A stretch of DNA of 64,000 bases from Rhodovulum steppense (GTDB lineage: Bacteria; Pseudomonadota; Alphaproteobacteria; Rhodobacterales; Rhodobacteraceae). This document shows, piece after piece, positions 44,409-53,480 of this stretch (the first letter of the stretch is position 1; each line of letters starts with the position of its first letter). The notes under the pieces are model-generated. The model searched no databases and was not told where the DNA came from. It saw nothing but the letters and a program-made list of their open reading frames with translations. The stretch is taken from positions 1 through 64,000 of the forward strand of contig NZ_SLVM01000012.1 in the NCBI RefSeq assembly GCF_004339675.1, read 5' to 3'. Made by a program: the position numbers and the translations under genes.

Positions 44409-44734
44409 GCGCACCCCGCTTTGTTGTGTCTTTTCCGACCGATTAGCACGAAAAGCGAACATCGGCCAGCGGCAATCGGATCGGGCCGGGTCCGGCCACG
44501 TCGGTTACAGCGTATCGGGACGGTCTGGAATCGCCGTTCCAGCACCCGAAAACGACATTTTTGAACCCGCTTTTTCCATTTATCACCAATGCGTTACGGA
44601 TCGTTATCGCCATGCAGCGACTGCATGTGTCCCTTGCGTTTTTTGTGGATTGCGAATGGCGGTGCGTGCGCTTACCTCGCCCATCGCAGTCGTGCGGCAA
44701 GGTTGCCGCGCGGGCCTCGCAAGGACAGCGCAAG
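44409..44734. other. 326-bp intergenic region between divergent ruvC and DUF1127
   Basis: No gene is supported here. It contains an inverted repeat, CATGCAG-CGA-CTGCATG (44611-44627), followed by AT-rich DNA with TTGCGTTTTTTGTGG (about 44634-44648) that may hold the promoter of the DUF1127 gene. The ruvC promoter must lie at the left end, in AACA-rich DNA (about 44415-44460). Confidence 0.5.
44611..44627. promoter_or_regulatory. Perfect 7-bp inverted repeat upstream of the DUF1127 gene
   Basis: CATGCAG-CGA-CTGCATG lies 108 bp upstream of the ATG at 44735, just before a possible promoter. It could be an operator for a dimeric regulator. No regulator gene is adjacent. Confidence 0.4.
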
Positions 44735-44968
44735 ATGACCGTCATCCCCCTGAACCGTCGGCCTCCCGCCACCCACCATCCCAGCGGCGGGCTGCGTGCG
44801 CAGATCGCCGGGCTTGTCGGGCGGCTGGCGGCGTGGAACGACGCCCGCGCCACCCGAAAGCTGCTCTCGCGGCTCTCCGACAGGGAACTGGACGATATCG
44901 GGCTGAACCGGGCCGAGATCGACCGTATCGCGCGCCGGGCGCCGTCCGACCGGCGGGCTGCGATGTAA
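44735..44968 (+). CDS. DUF1127 small protein (second copy)
   Basis: This 77-residue basic protein carries the DUF1127 core RLSDRELDDIGLNRAEIDRI at its C-terminal end. The sequence before it (ARATRKLLS) is Arg-rich, as expected for RNA-binding members. AAGGA lies about 10 bases before the ATG at 44735. It differs clearly from the copy at 2570, which carries its motif nearer the middle. It is a single gene with a bidirectional terminator-like hairpin downstream. Confidence 0.85.
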   Translation: MTVIPLNRRPPATHHPSGGLRAQIAGLVGRLAAWNDARATRKLLSRLSDRELDDIGLNRAEIDRIARRAPSDRRAAM

Positions 44969-45114
44969 GCCCCGAACCACACACCCGGATCCGGAGCACG
45001 CGGCCTTAACCCCCCCGGGTCGCGCCTTGCTCCGGTCTCGACCGGCTCGTTCCGGACCGCCATTTCGCGGCAGACGGACGGGTCGGCCCTCCCGCCAACT
45101 CACGGACGGGAAGA

Positions 45115-45142
45115 CGCCCCGGCAGGATCTCCTGCCGGGGCG
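45115..45142. terminator. Strong hairpin between convergent genes
   Basis: A perfect 13-bp palindromic stem (45115-45127 with 45130-45142) has a 2-base centre, so the real loop takes a few stem bases. It is followed by TTCGCATT on the plus strand and TCTTCC on the minus strand. It sits between the DUF1127 gene and the minus-strand gene ending at 45193, and probably serves both. Confidence 0.65.
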
Positions 45143-45192
45143 TTCGCATTCAAGCCCTGCGAAGCGGGATCGCGCGAAGATCTCCCCTAGGA

Positions 45193-45543
45193 TTAGCCGA
45201 ACAGGCCCAGCACCCGGCGCATCTCGCCCGCCAGCCAGTCGGTGATCGGGTCGATCTGCATCACGAAGACCGTGACCTTCTGCACGATCCCGTCGCCCGC
45301 GGCGCGGTCCAGATGCGCGCCATAGGCATCCGGCCCGATCTGCATCAGGATCAGCGCCTTCACCATCAGCATGCACAGCGCGATCATGCCGATCACGCGC
45401 CAGACCGGAACCCCGTCATGGGCGCGGCGACGGTAGAACGACCGGCCAAGCGTCCCCGGCGCCTCGAACCCGTAGCCCTGCCGGTGCATGCGATCCAGCC
45501 GCGCAAGGCGGTCGCGGAATTCCTCATATTGCGGATCGTGCAT
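45193..45543 (-). CDS. Small single-pass membrane protein of unknown function
   Basis: This 116-residue protein has a basic cytoplasmic N-terminus (about 1-48, Arg-rich, RDRLARLDRMHRQGYGFE), one hydrophobic helix (about 50-68, VIGMIALCMLMVKALILMQI) and a C-terminal periplasmic part ending DWLAGEMRRVLGLFG. I do not recognise a family. It starts 62 bp from the convergent-side prmA gene, on the same strand and downstream of it. It is likely conserved within Rhodobacterales. Confidence 0.75.
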   Translation of the reverse strand: MHDPQYEEFRDRLARLDRMHRQGYGFEAPGTLGRSFYRRRAHDGVPVWRVIGMIALCMLMVKALILMQIGPDAYGAHLDRAAGDGIVQKVTVFVMQIDPITDWLAGEMRRVLGLFG

Positions 45544-45605
45544 GACCTTGCCCCATTCACCTCAACCAAGGCGATACTGCGACGAAAACGGGGCGAAATT
45601 GCGGC

Positions 45606-46481
45606 CTACAGCGTCGATTTCCGCAGACAAAGGGTGATCCAGTCGCCGATTTCCTCGGTTTCGTGGACGATCAGCCCGTTTTCAGCATAGCGCGCCGCCA
45701 CTTCGGGGCCTTGTTCGATCAACAGCCCCGACAGGATCGCATGGCCGCCCGGCGCGATTCGCTGCGCAATCCCGGGCGCCAGTTCCAGCAGCGGCGCCTT
45801 GAGGATATTGGCGAAAACAAGGCCAAAGGGCGCCGCAGCCTCCAGATCGGGATGATCGAGCCCCGCAGCCTCCAGGCACTGCACCCGGCCCGCCAGACCA
45901 TTGGCCGCGATATTCTCGGCCGCCACCTCGACCGCGACCGGGTCGATATCCGAGGCCAGCACCGGCACATCCCACAACCGCGCCGCCGCCATCGCCAGCA
46001 CCGCCGTTCCGCAGCCGATATCGGCCACCGCGCGCGGCGTGGCGCCCTGCGCCGCCAGCCGGTCCAGCGCGCGCAGACAGCCCTGCGTGGTGCCGTGATG
46101 GCCGGTGCCGAACGCCATCGACGCCTCGATCAGCAGCGCGATCCGGTCCTCGGGCACGCGGTCGGCATCATGGCTGCCATAGACGAAGAAGCGCCCGGCC
46201 TCGACCGGCGCCAGTTCGCGCTTCACCTTGGCCACCCAATCGGTCTCGGGCAGTTCCGAAACGGCGAAATCGCGCGCCCCGTGCATCGCGGCCAGCAGCG
46301 CCAGCCCCGCGGCATCGGGGGCTTCGGTGAAATAGCCGCCCACCTCCCACAGGCCCGAGCCGTCCTCGATCTCGAACACGCCTACGCCGGTGGGCTCGGG
46401 GTCGAGATCCTCCATCGCCTCGCCCAGCGCCTCGGCCTGGTCCTTGCCGGAAAGGGTGGTCAACGCGGTGAAGGTGGGCAT
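45606..46481 (-). CDS. prmA: Ribosomal protein L11 methyltransferase
   Basis: This 291-residue class I SAM methyltransferase has a short N-terminal L11-recognition domain and a catalytic domain. The latter has EASMAFGTGHHGTTQGCL (family hallmark), motif I VADIGCGTAVLAMAAA, DIDPVAVEVAAENI, and the NPPF-equivalent VFANILKAPLLELAP. It trimethylates ribosomal protein L11. The length is typical of the alphaproteobacterial form. Confidence 0.94.
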   Translation of the reverse strand: MPTFTALTTLSGKDQAEALGEAMEDLDPEPTGVGVFEIEDGSGLWEVGGYFTEAPDAAGLALLAAMHGARDFAVSELPETDWVAKVKRELAPVEAGRFFVYGSHDADRVPEDRIALLIEASMAFGTGHHGTTQGCLRALDRLAAQGATPRAVADIGCGTAVLAMAAARLWDVPVLASDIDPVAVEVAAENIAANGLAGRVQCLEAAGLDHPDLEAAAPFGLVFANILKAPLLELAPGIAQRIAPGGHAILSGLLIEQGPEVAARYAENGLIVHETEEIGDWITLCLRKSTL

Positions 46482-46514
46482 GGGCGGGTCTCCTGCGGTG
46501 GCTTGGCCCAGCGC

Positions 46515-47072
46515 CTAGGCCCCCTGCGCCGCCGGGTCAAGCGCGGCAAGCGCCCGGTCGGCCAGCACACCGGGCGGTTCGCTGCCGTCAAGCCGGATCA
46601 CCGGGCAGGCCAGCGCCGCGAGCCACGCCTCGTGCTGCACCCGGCTGCGCCCGGCAAAGGCGGGATCGTCATAGCCCGAGGCATAGTCGAGAAACGCCCG
46701 GAACTCCTGCGCCCGCGCGCCGCCCGGGGCCACCGCCGCGCCGTGGCGCTGGCGTTCGCGGCGGCGCAGGCGGATGATCCGGGCCTCGGTCGGCGCGGTC
46801 AGGAACAGCACCTGCGTCAGCCGCGGGATCAGCGCATCGCCCCAGCCGCAGATCGCCCCCGCCAGCACCCAGTCCGAGCGCGGCGCGAACATCGCCTGCA
46901 TCAGCGCCACCCGCTCGTCCGGCGGGCGGGTCTTGCGAAAGGGCGGCTCGGTCGGCTGCCACAGGAAATCGTCGGCGTCGAAAACCTGCGAGGACAGCCG
47001 GTCCGCCAGCGCGCGGGCCAGCGTGGAACTGCCCGCCCCCGCAGCGCCCAGGATCAGGATGCGCCGGCCCAT
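46515..47072 (-). CDS. P-loop kinase-like protein (adenylate-kinase-like, lysine-less Walker A)
   Basis: This 185-residue protein begins MGRRILILGAAGAGSSTLAR. Its P-loop is G-A-A-G-A-G-S-S-T, with Ser where the phosphate-binding Lys usually sits. Related small-molecule-kinase-like proteins with GSGTTT loops exist, so this may be a family trait rather than damage. FDADDFLWQPTEPPF, then RIIRLRRRERQRHG resemble the acceptor and lid parts of nucleoside or shikimate-type kinases. The substrate is unknown. It is 33 bp upstream of prmA and 12 bp downstream of msrA. Confidence 0.72.
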   Translation of the reverse strand: MGRRILILGAAGAGSSTLARALADRLSSQVFDADDFLWQPTEPPFRKTRPPDERVALMQAMFAPRSDWVLAGAICGWGDALIPRLTQVLFLTAPTEARIIRLRRRERQRHGAAVAPGGARAQEFRAFLDYASGYDDPAFAGRSRVQHEAWLAALACPVIRLDGSEPPGVLADRALAALDPAAQGA

Positions 47073-47084
47073 GGCCGCAGGGGA

Positions 47085-47735
47085 TCAGGCGCCGATGCCC
47101 ACCGGGCAACTGACCCCCGTGCCGCCCAGCCCGCAATAGCCGCCCGGGTTCTTGGCCAGGTATTGCTGGTGATAGCCCTCGGCATAAAAGAACGGCGGCG
47201 CCGCCCGGATCTCGGTGGTGATGGCGCCAAAGCCCGCCTTGCGCAGACGTTCCTGATAGGCGGCGCGGCTGGCCTCGGCCGTGGCCTCCTGTGCCGCGGT
47301 AAAGGTGTAGATCGCAGACCGATACTGCGTGCCCCGGTCATTGCCCTGCCGCATCCCCTGCGTCGGATCATGCCCCTCCCAGAAATGGCGCAGCAGCGTT
47401 TCATAGCTGATCTCGCCCGGGTCATGGACCACGCGCACCACTTCGGTATGGCCGGTCTTGCCGGTGCAGACCTCCTCATAGGTCGGGTTCGGGGTAAAGC
47501 CGCCCGCATAGCCCGCCGCCGTCATCCACACCCCCGGAAGCTGCCAGAACTTGCGCTCGACGCCCCAGAAACAGCCCATGCCGAAGACGGCTTCCTCCAT
47601 CCCCTCGGGGATCGGCGCCTTCAGCGGGCGGCCAAAGACGAAATGCGTCTCGGCGGTCGGGATCGGATCGGGGCGGCCGGGCCAGGCATCGGCCTCGGCG
47701 ACCATGTCGGTCTTGCGGCTGAGAAAGGAAAACAT
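47085..47735 (-). CDS. msrA: Peptide methionine-S-sulfoxide reductase
   Basis: This 216-residue MsrA reduces Met-S-sulfoxide in proteins. The catalytic Cys55 lies in [35 protein letters not shown] and [17 protein letters not shown] are further signatures. The C-terminal resolving Cys are in [16 protein letters not shown]. It has the MsrA N-terminal extension (about 40 residues) seen in Rhodobacterales and no signal peptide, so it is cytosolic. Confidence 0.96.
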   Translation of the reverse strand: MFSFLSRKTDMVAEADAWPGRPDPIPTAETHFVFGRPLKAPIPEGMEEAVFGMGCFWGVERKFWQLPGVWMTAAGYAGGFTPNPTYEEVCTGKTGHTEVVRVVHDPGEISYETLLRHFWEGHDPTQGMRQGNDRGTQYRSAIYTFTAAQEATAEASRAAYQERLRKAGFGAITTEIRAAPPFFYAEGYHQQYLAKNPGGYCGLGGTGVSCPVGIGA

Positions 47736-47802
47736 GCGGCGAACTCCCTCTTGGGTCGTGGCTCGATATAGAACGCCGGGCCGCGCCGCCCAGATCGCCG
47801 CG

Positions 47803-48294
47803 TCAGCCTTCGGCCGCCCGCGTCACCGGCCCCGCGACCCCCTCCCAGGCACCCGGCACCAGCGCAATCCCCAGCACGCGGTCGGGGTTGGTGGGCGGCG
47901 GCATCTCGACGCCCTCGAGTTTCTCGAACCCGAACCGTCCGTAATAGGGCGCGTCGCCCACCAGCATCACCCGGCCGAACCCCAGCAGCCGCGCGCGCTC
48001 CAGCGACTCGCGGATCAGCAGCGCCCCCAGCCCCTCGCCCTGCCGCGTCGGGTGCACCGCCACCGGCCCCAGCAGCAGCGCGGGCGCCCCGCCCACCAGA
48101 ACCGGCCAGTAGCGGATCGCGGCAGCGAGGATCCCGTCCCCGTCCCGCGCGGTCAGGCACAGGCCCGGGACCGGATCGACCCCCTCGCGCAACCGGTAGG
48201 ACGACAGCGCCGAGCGCCCCGGGGCAAAGCAGAGGTCGTAAAGCGCCTCGACCTCCCACCAATCCTCCGCCGTTTCCTCGGCCAGCCGGATCAC
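47803..48294 (-). CDS. GNAT-family N-acetyltransferase
   Basis: This 163-residue GNAT-fold protein of the YhbS type has [20 protein letters not shown] (acetyl-CoA loop, about 74-93) and [17 protein letters not shown]. It shares the YYGRFGF motif with the GNAT at 14.1 kb but stands without a yjhX neighbour. The acceptor is unknown. It is divergent from the flavin reductase gene. Confidence 0.88.
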   Translation of the reverse strand: MIRLAEETAEDWWEVEALYDLCFAPGRSALSSYRLREGVDPVPGLCLTARDGDGILAAAIRYWPVLVGGAPALLLGPVAVHPTRQGEGLGALLIRESLERARLLGFGRVMLVGDAPYYGRFGFEKLEGVEMPPPTNPDRVLGIALVPGAWEGVAGPVTRAAEG

Positions 48295-48366
48295 CCGCCC
48301 CTCCCTGCTTCTGGAAACGGCCCTAGCACGGGGCTAAGTCGGGGGCAAACGCGCGAAAGGATCGCC

Positions 48367-48972
48367 ATGTTCTACCGCCCCGAGGACGGCCACCCCTTCC
48401 CCCACAACCCGTTCAACGCCATCGTCACCCCGCGCCCGATCGGCTGGATCTCGACCCGCGGCGCGGACGGGGCCGACAACCTCGCGCCCTATTCCTTCTT
48501 CAACGCGGTCGCCTATGTGCCGCCGCAGGTGATGTTCGCCTCGACCTCGGCCAAGCCCGACCGCGACGGCACCAAGGACAGCGTGGCCAATATCCGCGAG
48601 ACCGGCGTCTTCTGCGTCAACATCGTCGAAATCGCGATGAAGGACGCGATGAACCTGACCTCCGGTCCATGGCCGCGCGAGGTGGACGAGTTCACCGCGG
48701 CGGGCATCGCGAAATCCGACTGCGAAACCATCGCCTGCGCCCGCGTCGCCGCCGCCCCCGCCAGCCTGGAATGCCGGCTCACGCAGATCGTGCACTTGCC
48801 GGGCGAGGCCAATTTCGCCGTCTTCGGCGAGGTGACCGGCATCCACCTGCGCGACGATTGCGTGGTGAATGGCCGCTTCGACGTGACCCGCTTCCAGCCG
48901 CTCGCACGCATGGGCTATCGCGATTATGCCGTGATCCGCGAGGTTTTCGAACTCCGCCGCCCCGGAGAATAG
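48367..48972 (+). CDS. Flavin reductase-family (FMN-binding split barrel) protein
   Basis: This 201-residue protein has the flavin-reductase-like FMN-binding fold. It starts MFYRPEDGHPFPHNPFNAIV, then TPRPIGWISTRG and NLAPYSFFNAVAYVPPQVMF, typical of the DIM6/NTAB group; VFGEVTGIHLRD closes the barrel. It could reduce free flavin for an oxygenase or simply bind FMN; no oxygenase is adjacent. AAAGGA precedes the ATG. mtnP follows after 92 bp. Confidence 0.87.
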   Translation: MFYRPEDGHPFPHNPFNAIVTPRPIGWISTRGADGADNLAPYSFFNAVAYVPPQVMFASTSAKPDRDGTKDSVANIRETGVFCVNIVEIAMKDAMNLTSGPWPREVDEFTAAGIAKSDCETIACARVAAAPASLECRLTQIVHLPGEANFAVFGEVTGIHLRDDCVVNGRFDVTRFQPLARMGYRDYAVIREVFELRRPGE

Positions 48973-49064
48973 CCCGCCCGGCCTGCGGCCAAGCATGGGC
49001 TTTCCGTCGCACGCCCCGCCCCCTAAAAGGGGCCGACTCGTGAAACCGGAAAGAGGGACGGACC

Positions 49065-49937
49065 ATGGAACGGATGATCGCGGTGATCGGCGGCTCGGGC
49101 GTCTATGACATCGAGGGGCTGGAGGATGCGCGCTGGCAGGCGGTGGACAGCCCCTGGGGCACACCGTCCGACGAGATCCTGACCGGCACGCTGGGCGGCG
49201 TGAAGATGGCCTTCCTGCCGCGCCACGGGCGGGGCCATGTCCATTCGCCCTCGACCGTGCCCTACCGCGCCAATATCGACGCGCTGAAACGGCTGGGCGC
49301 GACCGATGTGGTCTCGGTCTCGGCCTGCGGCTCGTTCCGCGAGGAACTGGCGCCGGGCGACTTCGTGGTGGTGGACCAGTTCATCGACCGCACCTTCGCC
49401 CGCGACAAAAGCTTCTTCGGCCAGGGCTGCGTGGCGCATGTCAGCGTCGCGCACCCGACCTGCGGGCGGCTGTCGGCCGCCTGCCTTCAGGCCGCCCGCG
49501 ACGAGGGCATCACCATCCACCAGGGCGGCACCTATCTGGCGATGGAAGGGCCGCAATTCTCGACGCTGGCGGAATCGAAGCTCTACCGCGAGAACTGGGG
49601 CTGCGACGTGATCGGCATGACCAACATGCCCGAGGCGAAACTCGCCCGCGAGGCCGAGCTTTGCTATGCCTCGATCGCCATGGTCACCGATTACGATTGC
49701 TGGCACCCCGATCACGACGCGGTCGAGGTCGCCGATATCGTCAAGACCCTGATCGGCAATGCCGAAAAGGCCCGCGCCATGGTCACCCGCCTGCCCGGCC
49801 TTCTGGGCGCGCACAAGCCCTGCGACAAGGGCTGCGACACGGCGCTGGAATACGCGCTGATCACCGCGCCGGAAAAGCGCGACCCCGCGCTGGTCGCGAA
49901 ACTCGACGCGGTCGCCGGGCGCGTGCTGAACCGCTAG
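49065..49937 (+). CDS. mtnP: S-methyl-5'-thioadenosine phosphorylase
   Basis: This 290-residue MTAP cleaves methylthioadenosine to adenine and methylthioribose-1-phosphate. Signatures are IGGSGVYDIEGL (phosphate loop), PRHGRGHVHSPSTVPYRAN, SACGSFREEL and MEGPQFSTLAESKLYR (substrate pocket). Apt, which re-uses the adenine, is encoded 123 bp downstream. GAAAGAGGGACGG precedes the ATG. Confidence 0.95.
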   Translation: MERMIAVIGGSGVYDIEGLEDARWQAVDSPWGTPSDEILTGTLGGVKMAFLPRHGRGHVHSPSTVPYRANIDALKRLGATDVVSVSACGSFREELAPGDFVVVDQFIDRTFARDKSFFGQGCVAHVSVAHPTCGRLSAACLQAARDEGITIHQGGTYLAMEGPQFSTLAESKLYRENWGCDVIGMTNMPEAKLAREAELCYASIAMVTDYDCWHPDHDAVEVADIVKTLIGNAEKARAMVTRLPGLLGAHKPCDKGCDTALEYALITAPEKRDPALVAKLDAVAGRVLNR

Positions 49938-50060
49938 GCGCACCCCGGCGCGGGGACGGGGTCTGGCCCCGCCCCCGCCCTTGCGGCAAACCGCAATCTT
50001 GCACCACCCGCCCCGCCTGGGCGACACCCGGACCAGGCACAGACCGAAAGGGCCCCCGCC

Positions 50061-50600
50061 ATGCCGTCGAACAATTCCGTCAAGGATTACATCCGCACCA
50101 TCGTCGATTTCCCGCATGAAGGGATCATGTTCCGCGACGTGACCACGCTCTTCGCCGATCCGCGCGGCTTCCGCATGGCGATCGACCAGATGCTGCATCC
50201 CTATGCGGGCCAGCAGATCGACAAGGTCGTGGGGCTCGAGGCGCGCGGCTTCATCCTGGGCGGCGCCATCGCGCACCAGCTTTCCAAGGGTTTCGTGCCG
50301 GTGCGAAAGAAGGGCAAGCTTCCGGCCGCCACCATCGCCGAGGAATACCAGCTCGAATACGGCTCGGCCGTGGTCGAGATCCATGACGACGCGCTTGTCG
50401 CGGGCGACAAGGTGCTGATCGTGGACGACCTGCTGGCCACCGGCGGCACCGCCGAGGCCGGGATCAAGCTCTGCGAACGGCTGGGCGCCAGCATCGTCGG
50501 CTGCGCCTTCGTGGTGGACCTGCCCGATCTCGGCGGCCGCCGTCGGCTCGAGTCGATGGGGATCGAGGTTCACGCGCTCTGCGACTTCGCAGGCCACTGA
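50061..50600 (+). CDS. apt: Adenine phosphoribosyltransferase
   Basis: This 179-residue Apt converts adenine and PRPP to AMP. The PRPP loop is [20 protein letters not shown] (about 121-140). The purine-side motif is [16 protein letters not shown] and the flexible loop is [13 protein letters not shown]. It lies downstream of mtnP on the same strand, giving a methylthioadenosine-to-AMP salvage unit. Two dispersed repeat copies lie downstream. Confidence 0.96.
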   Translation: MPSNNSVKDYIRTIVDFPHEGIMFRDVTTLFADPRGFRMAIDQMLHPYAGQQIDKVVGLEARGFILGGAIAHQLSKGFVPVRKKGKLPAATIAEEYQLEYGSAVVEIHDDALVAGDKVLIVDDLLATGGTAEAGIKLCERLGASIVGCAFVVDLPDLGGRRRLESMGIEVHALCDFAGH

Positions 50601-50648
50601 GGACCGCGCCCCGACCACAGGGCGCGCCCGGTCGCAAGCGCGGGATCC

Positions 50649-50670
50649 GGGTATTTTTTCCAAGAAGAAA
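50649..50670 (+). repeat. Dispersed intergenic repeat, copy 4
   Basis: GGGTATTTTTTCCAAGAAGA and on lies 49 bp after apt on the plus strand. It faces a variant copy of opposite orientation (50708-50729) in the same gap. Confidence 0.8.
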
Positions 50671-50707
50671 CACAGCGCGGCCCGGCGGTTTCCGGGCGCG
50701 CGCCCTG

Positions 50708-50729
50708 CTTCTTCTGGCCATAAATATCC
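50708..50729 (-). repeat. Dispersed intergenic repeat, copy 5 (GGATATTT variant)
   Basis: On the minus strand this reads GGATATTTATGGCCAGAAGA and on. It shares the GGATATTT...GGCCAGAAGAAG form with copy 6 at 57875. It lies between convergent apt and the FAD oxidase gene. Confidence 0.75.
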
Positions 50730-50759
50730 ATGTCCCGACGCCACCGCCGGGCGCGCCCG

Positions 50760-52178
50760 TCAGGCAGGGGCGCGCAGCAGGACGCCGGGGTTCATGATCC
50801 CCGCGGGATCCAGCGCGGCCTTGATCGCCCGCATCGCCGCCAGCCGGGCCGGATCGCCATAGCGTTCCAGATCCTCGACCTTGAGCCGCCCGACCCCATG
50901 CTCGGCGCTGACCGATCCGCCGAGCGCATGCACCAAGTCATGCACGCAACGCTTGATCGCGGCGCGCTTGTCCTCGTGATCGGCGCGCGTCTCGCCCTTC
51001 AGGGGGAAGACATTGTAGTGCAAATTGCCATCGCCCACATGGCCGAAGCAGTTGATCCGGAACCGCCCCAGCCCGGCCAGCGCGGGGCCTGCCGTCGCGA
51101 TGAACTCGGGAATCGCCGACAGCGGCACCGAGATGTCATGCGACGAGATCGCGCCGATCCTGCGGTTGGCCAGCGGCAGGCTTTCGCGCAGCGCCCAGAA
51201 CGCGGCCCTCTGCGCCTCGGATTGCGCGATCAGCCCGTCGCTGACCAGCCCCGCCCCGGCCGCCTCGGCGAACAGTCCCTCCAGCGCCGCGCCCGGATCC
51301 TGCCCCGCGCCCAGGCCAAGGTCGATCAGCACGCACCATTCGGGCGGATCGGGCCAGGGCAGGCGGATCTCGGGCAGGGTCTCGGCCAGGAAATCGAACC
51401 CCTGCCGATGGATCAGTTCGAAGGCCGAGACCCCTTCTCCGATCCGCCCCTGCGCCAGCGCCAGCAGGTCGAGCGCCGCCCGCGGGTCCGTCACCGCCAG
51501 CAGCGCCGCGCCGGTCCGGGCGGGCGGCGGCACCAGTTTCAGCGCCGCGGCGGTGATGATGCCCAGCGTCCCCTCGGCCCCGATCAGCAGGTGGCGCAGA
51601 TCATAGCCCGTGTTGTCCTTGCGCAGCCGCTTCAGCCCGTGCAGCACGGACCCGTCGGGCAGCACCGCCTCCAGCCCCAGACAAAGATCGCGCGCATTGC
51701 CGTAGCGCAGCACGTTCACCCCGCCCGCATTGGTCGCCAGCACGCCCCCGATCCGGGCAGAGCCTTCCGAGGCCAGCGACAGCGGGAACAGCCGCCCAGC
51801 CCCCTCGGCCGCCGCCTGCACCTCGGCCAGGATCGCGCCCGCCTCGGCCACCAGCACATTCTCGGCCGGATAGACCGCGCGGATCGCCCGCATCCGTTCC
51901 AGCGTCACGATCACCGGCGCGGGACCGCTCTCCATCACCTGCCCACCGACCAGCCCCGTGCCGCCCCCATAGGGCACCACCCCCACCCGCGCGGCGGCAC
52001 AGGCGCGCACGATTTCGGCCACTTCCTCGACCGTCCCCGGCGCCAGCAACAGCCCGCCCTGCCCGCGATAGCGCCCGCGCGGTTCCTCCAGATAGGCGGG
52101 TGTCAGGTCACGGAAACAGGCCGCGGGCAGGCGGGCGCGCAGATCGGCGGAAAAGGCGTCGGTGACGGGGGTCAGCAT
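50760..52178 (-). CDS. FAD-linked oxidase, GlcD / D-2-hydroxyacid dehydrogenase-like
   Basis: This 472-residue flavoprotein has a PCMH-type FAD domain (VVPYGGGTGLVGG near 68-80, IGGVLATNAGGVNVLRYGN with the FAD loop, LIGAEGTLGIITAA) and a C-terminal FAD-oxidase domain. The latter ends in CFGHVGDGNLHYNVFP, SAEHGVGRLK and DPAGIMNPG. It probably oxidises a D-2-hydroxyacid such as D-lactate or D-2-hydroxyglutarate, passing electrons to a carrier. No glcE or glcF genes are adjacent. A paralogue lies at 59529. Confidence 0.88.
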   Translation of the reverse strand: MLTPVTDAFSADLRARLPAACFRDLTPAYLEEPRGRYRGQGGLLLAPGTVEEVAEIVRACAAARVGVVPYGGGTGLVGGQVMESGPAPVIVTLERMRAIRAVYPAENVLVAEAGAILAEVQAAAEGAGRLFPLSLASEGSARIGGVLATNAGGVNVLRYGNARDLCLGLEAVLPDGSVLHGLKRLRKDNTGYDLRHLLIGAEGTLGIITAAALKLVPPPARTGAALLAVTDPRAALDLLALAQGRIGEGVSAFELIHRQGFDFLAETLPEIRLPWPDPPEWCVLIDLGLGAGQDPGAALEGLFAEAAGAGLVSDGLIAQSEAQRAAFWALRESLPLANRRIGAISSHDISVPLSAIPEFIATAGPALAGLGRFRINCFGHVGDGNLHYNVFPLKGETRADHEDKRAAIKRCVHDLVHALGGSVSAEHGVGRLKVEDLERYGDPARLAAMRAIKAALDPAGIMNPGVLLRAPA

Positions 52179-52229
52179 GGGCGGTCCTTTCGCCCAAGCT
52201 CAAAGCACAGAGCCCGCGCGGCTGGCAAG

Positions 52230-53060
52230 TCACTCCGGATCGCGCAGCGGCTGCGGGTCCAGCACGATCACCGTGGGCCGGTCGGGCAGCGTGCGCAGCG
52301 AGATCTCCAGATATCCCGCCCCTTCGCGCCGGATCGCGAACTCGCCGGACATGCCCGCCAGGAACCGCTCCAGCGACTGCGCCCCGAACCAGTGCATCGG
52401 GATCACGACCGAACTGCGCAGCCGTTCCAGCACGCGGATCATCGTCGGCAGATCCAGCGTCAGCCCGCCATCGACCGGCGCCATCACCACGTCCAGCCGA
52501 CCGAGCGAGGCATATTGCATCTCGTCGGGCTCGTGATGCAGATGCCCCAGATGCCCGATGCAGAGCCCGGCAACCTCGAAGACGAAGATCGAGTTGCCAT
52601 TCTCGCGCACCACCGAGCGGTCGAAGCCGCGCACATCGGTCGGCACGTTGCGCACCAGCATCTCGCCCAGATCGAGGTGATGATCGGCGGCCACGCCATC
52701 CCTGGCCCAGCCTTCCAGCACATGCGGGATCGCGGGATCGGGGAAGGCGGTGAAATGGGTCTGATGGGCGTTGTTCATCGTGACCACATCGGGGATCAGC
52801 CGGGTCGTGCCCAGAAAACCCGTGAAATCGGTCGCCGCACTCAGCCCGCCCGCCGTCTCGATCACGAAGGTCGCGTGATCGACAAAGCTGATGCGCACAC
52901 TATGCGGATCGGGCAGCGGCATGCCGAAACCGGCAAGCTGGACATATTCCAACGCGGGATCGGCCTCGGCGATGGCGATGCAATGGCTGGGGCGGCGGTC
53001 CTGGGCGGCAGCGGGCAGCGCCAGCAGGACGGCAAGCGCGGTCAGGCAGGATCGGATCAT
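52230..53060 (-). CDS. Secreted MBL-fold protein with degenerate metal motif
   Basis: This 276-residue protein has a Sec signal peptide (MIRSCLTALAVLLALPAAAQ). Its fold resembles UlaG-like metallo-beta-lactamases (ISFVDHATFVIET, GHLGHLHHEPDEMQYASLG, IPMHWFGAQSLERFL). The usual HxHxDH is replaced by NNAHQTHFTAF, so metal binding may be altered or rely on the later histidines. It is probably periplasmic; the substrate is unknown. A single gene, upstream of the FAD oxidase and on the same strand. Confidence 0.78.
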   Translation of the reverse strand: MIRSCLTALAVLLALPAAAQDRRPSHCIAIAEADPALEYVQLAGFGMPLPDPHSVRISFVDHATFVIETAGGLSAATDFTGFLGTTRLIPDVVTMNNAHQTHFTAFPDPAIPHVLEGWARDGVAADHHLDLGEMLVRNVPTDVRGFDRSVVRENGNSIFVFEVAGLCIGHLGHLHHEPDEMQYASLGRLDVVMAPVDGGLTLDLPTMIRVLERLRSSVVIPMHWFGAQSLERFLAGMSGEFAIRREGAGYLEISLRTLPDRPTVIVLDPQPLRDPE

Positions 53061-53138
53061 CGGCAGGCACCTCCTGCGCCAAAGGATAGGGCGCCGCCGC
53101 CCGCTGTCATGGTGCCACGCCGCCGGGGCTGGCCACGA

Positions 53139-53480
53139 TCACAACTGCTCGACCGTCACCTTGTCGGCGTAAAAGGCCAGATGGCCCGCGATCCGCTCTA
53201 CCCCCGGACCCGGGTTTTCGTAGCACCAGCCCGCATCGGGGATGTCATAGCTCTTGGCATGCAGGGTGTAATAGCTCGCCTCGCCCTTGAGCGGACAGGT
53301 CGTCCGGCTGTCCGAGCGTTCGAGGAAGGCCATCGCCACATCCCCGCGCGGGAAATAGATCACCGGGGCGCGGTCGCCCTCGACCAGTTCCAGCGCATTG
53401 CGGCTTTCGGCAATCACCGCGCCGCCCGCCCGGACCACCCAGGCCCCCTCGGCCCGATGAATCGCGACATGTTCGGCCAT
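53139..53480 (-). CDS. DUF427 family protein
   Basis: This 113-residue protein matches DUF427 over its length: GAWVVRAGGAVIAESRNAL, VIYFPRGDVAMAFLERS, CPLKGEASYYTLHA, and the closing YENPGPGVERIAGHLAFYAD. DUF427 is a small beta-barrel fold of unknown function, common in bacteria. It sits alone between the MBL-fold and aminopeptidase genes. Confidence 0.9.
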   Translation of the reverse strand: MAEHVAIHRAEGAWVVRAGGAVIAESRNALELVEGDRAPVIYFPRGDVAMAFLERSDSRTTCPLKGEASYYTLHAKSYDIPDAGWCYENPGPGVERIAGHLAFYADKVTVEQL

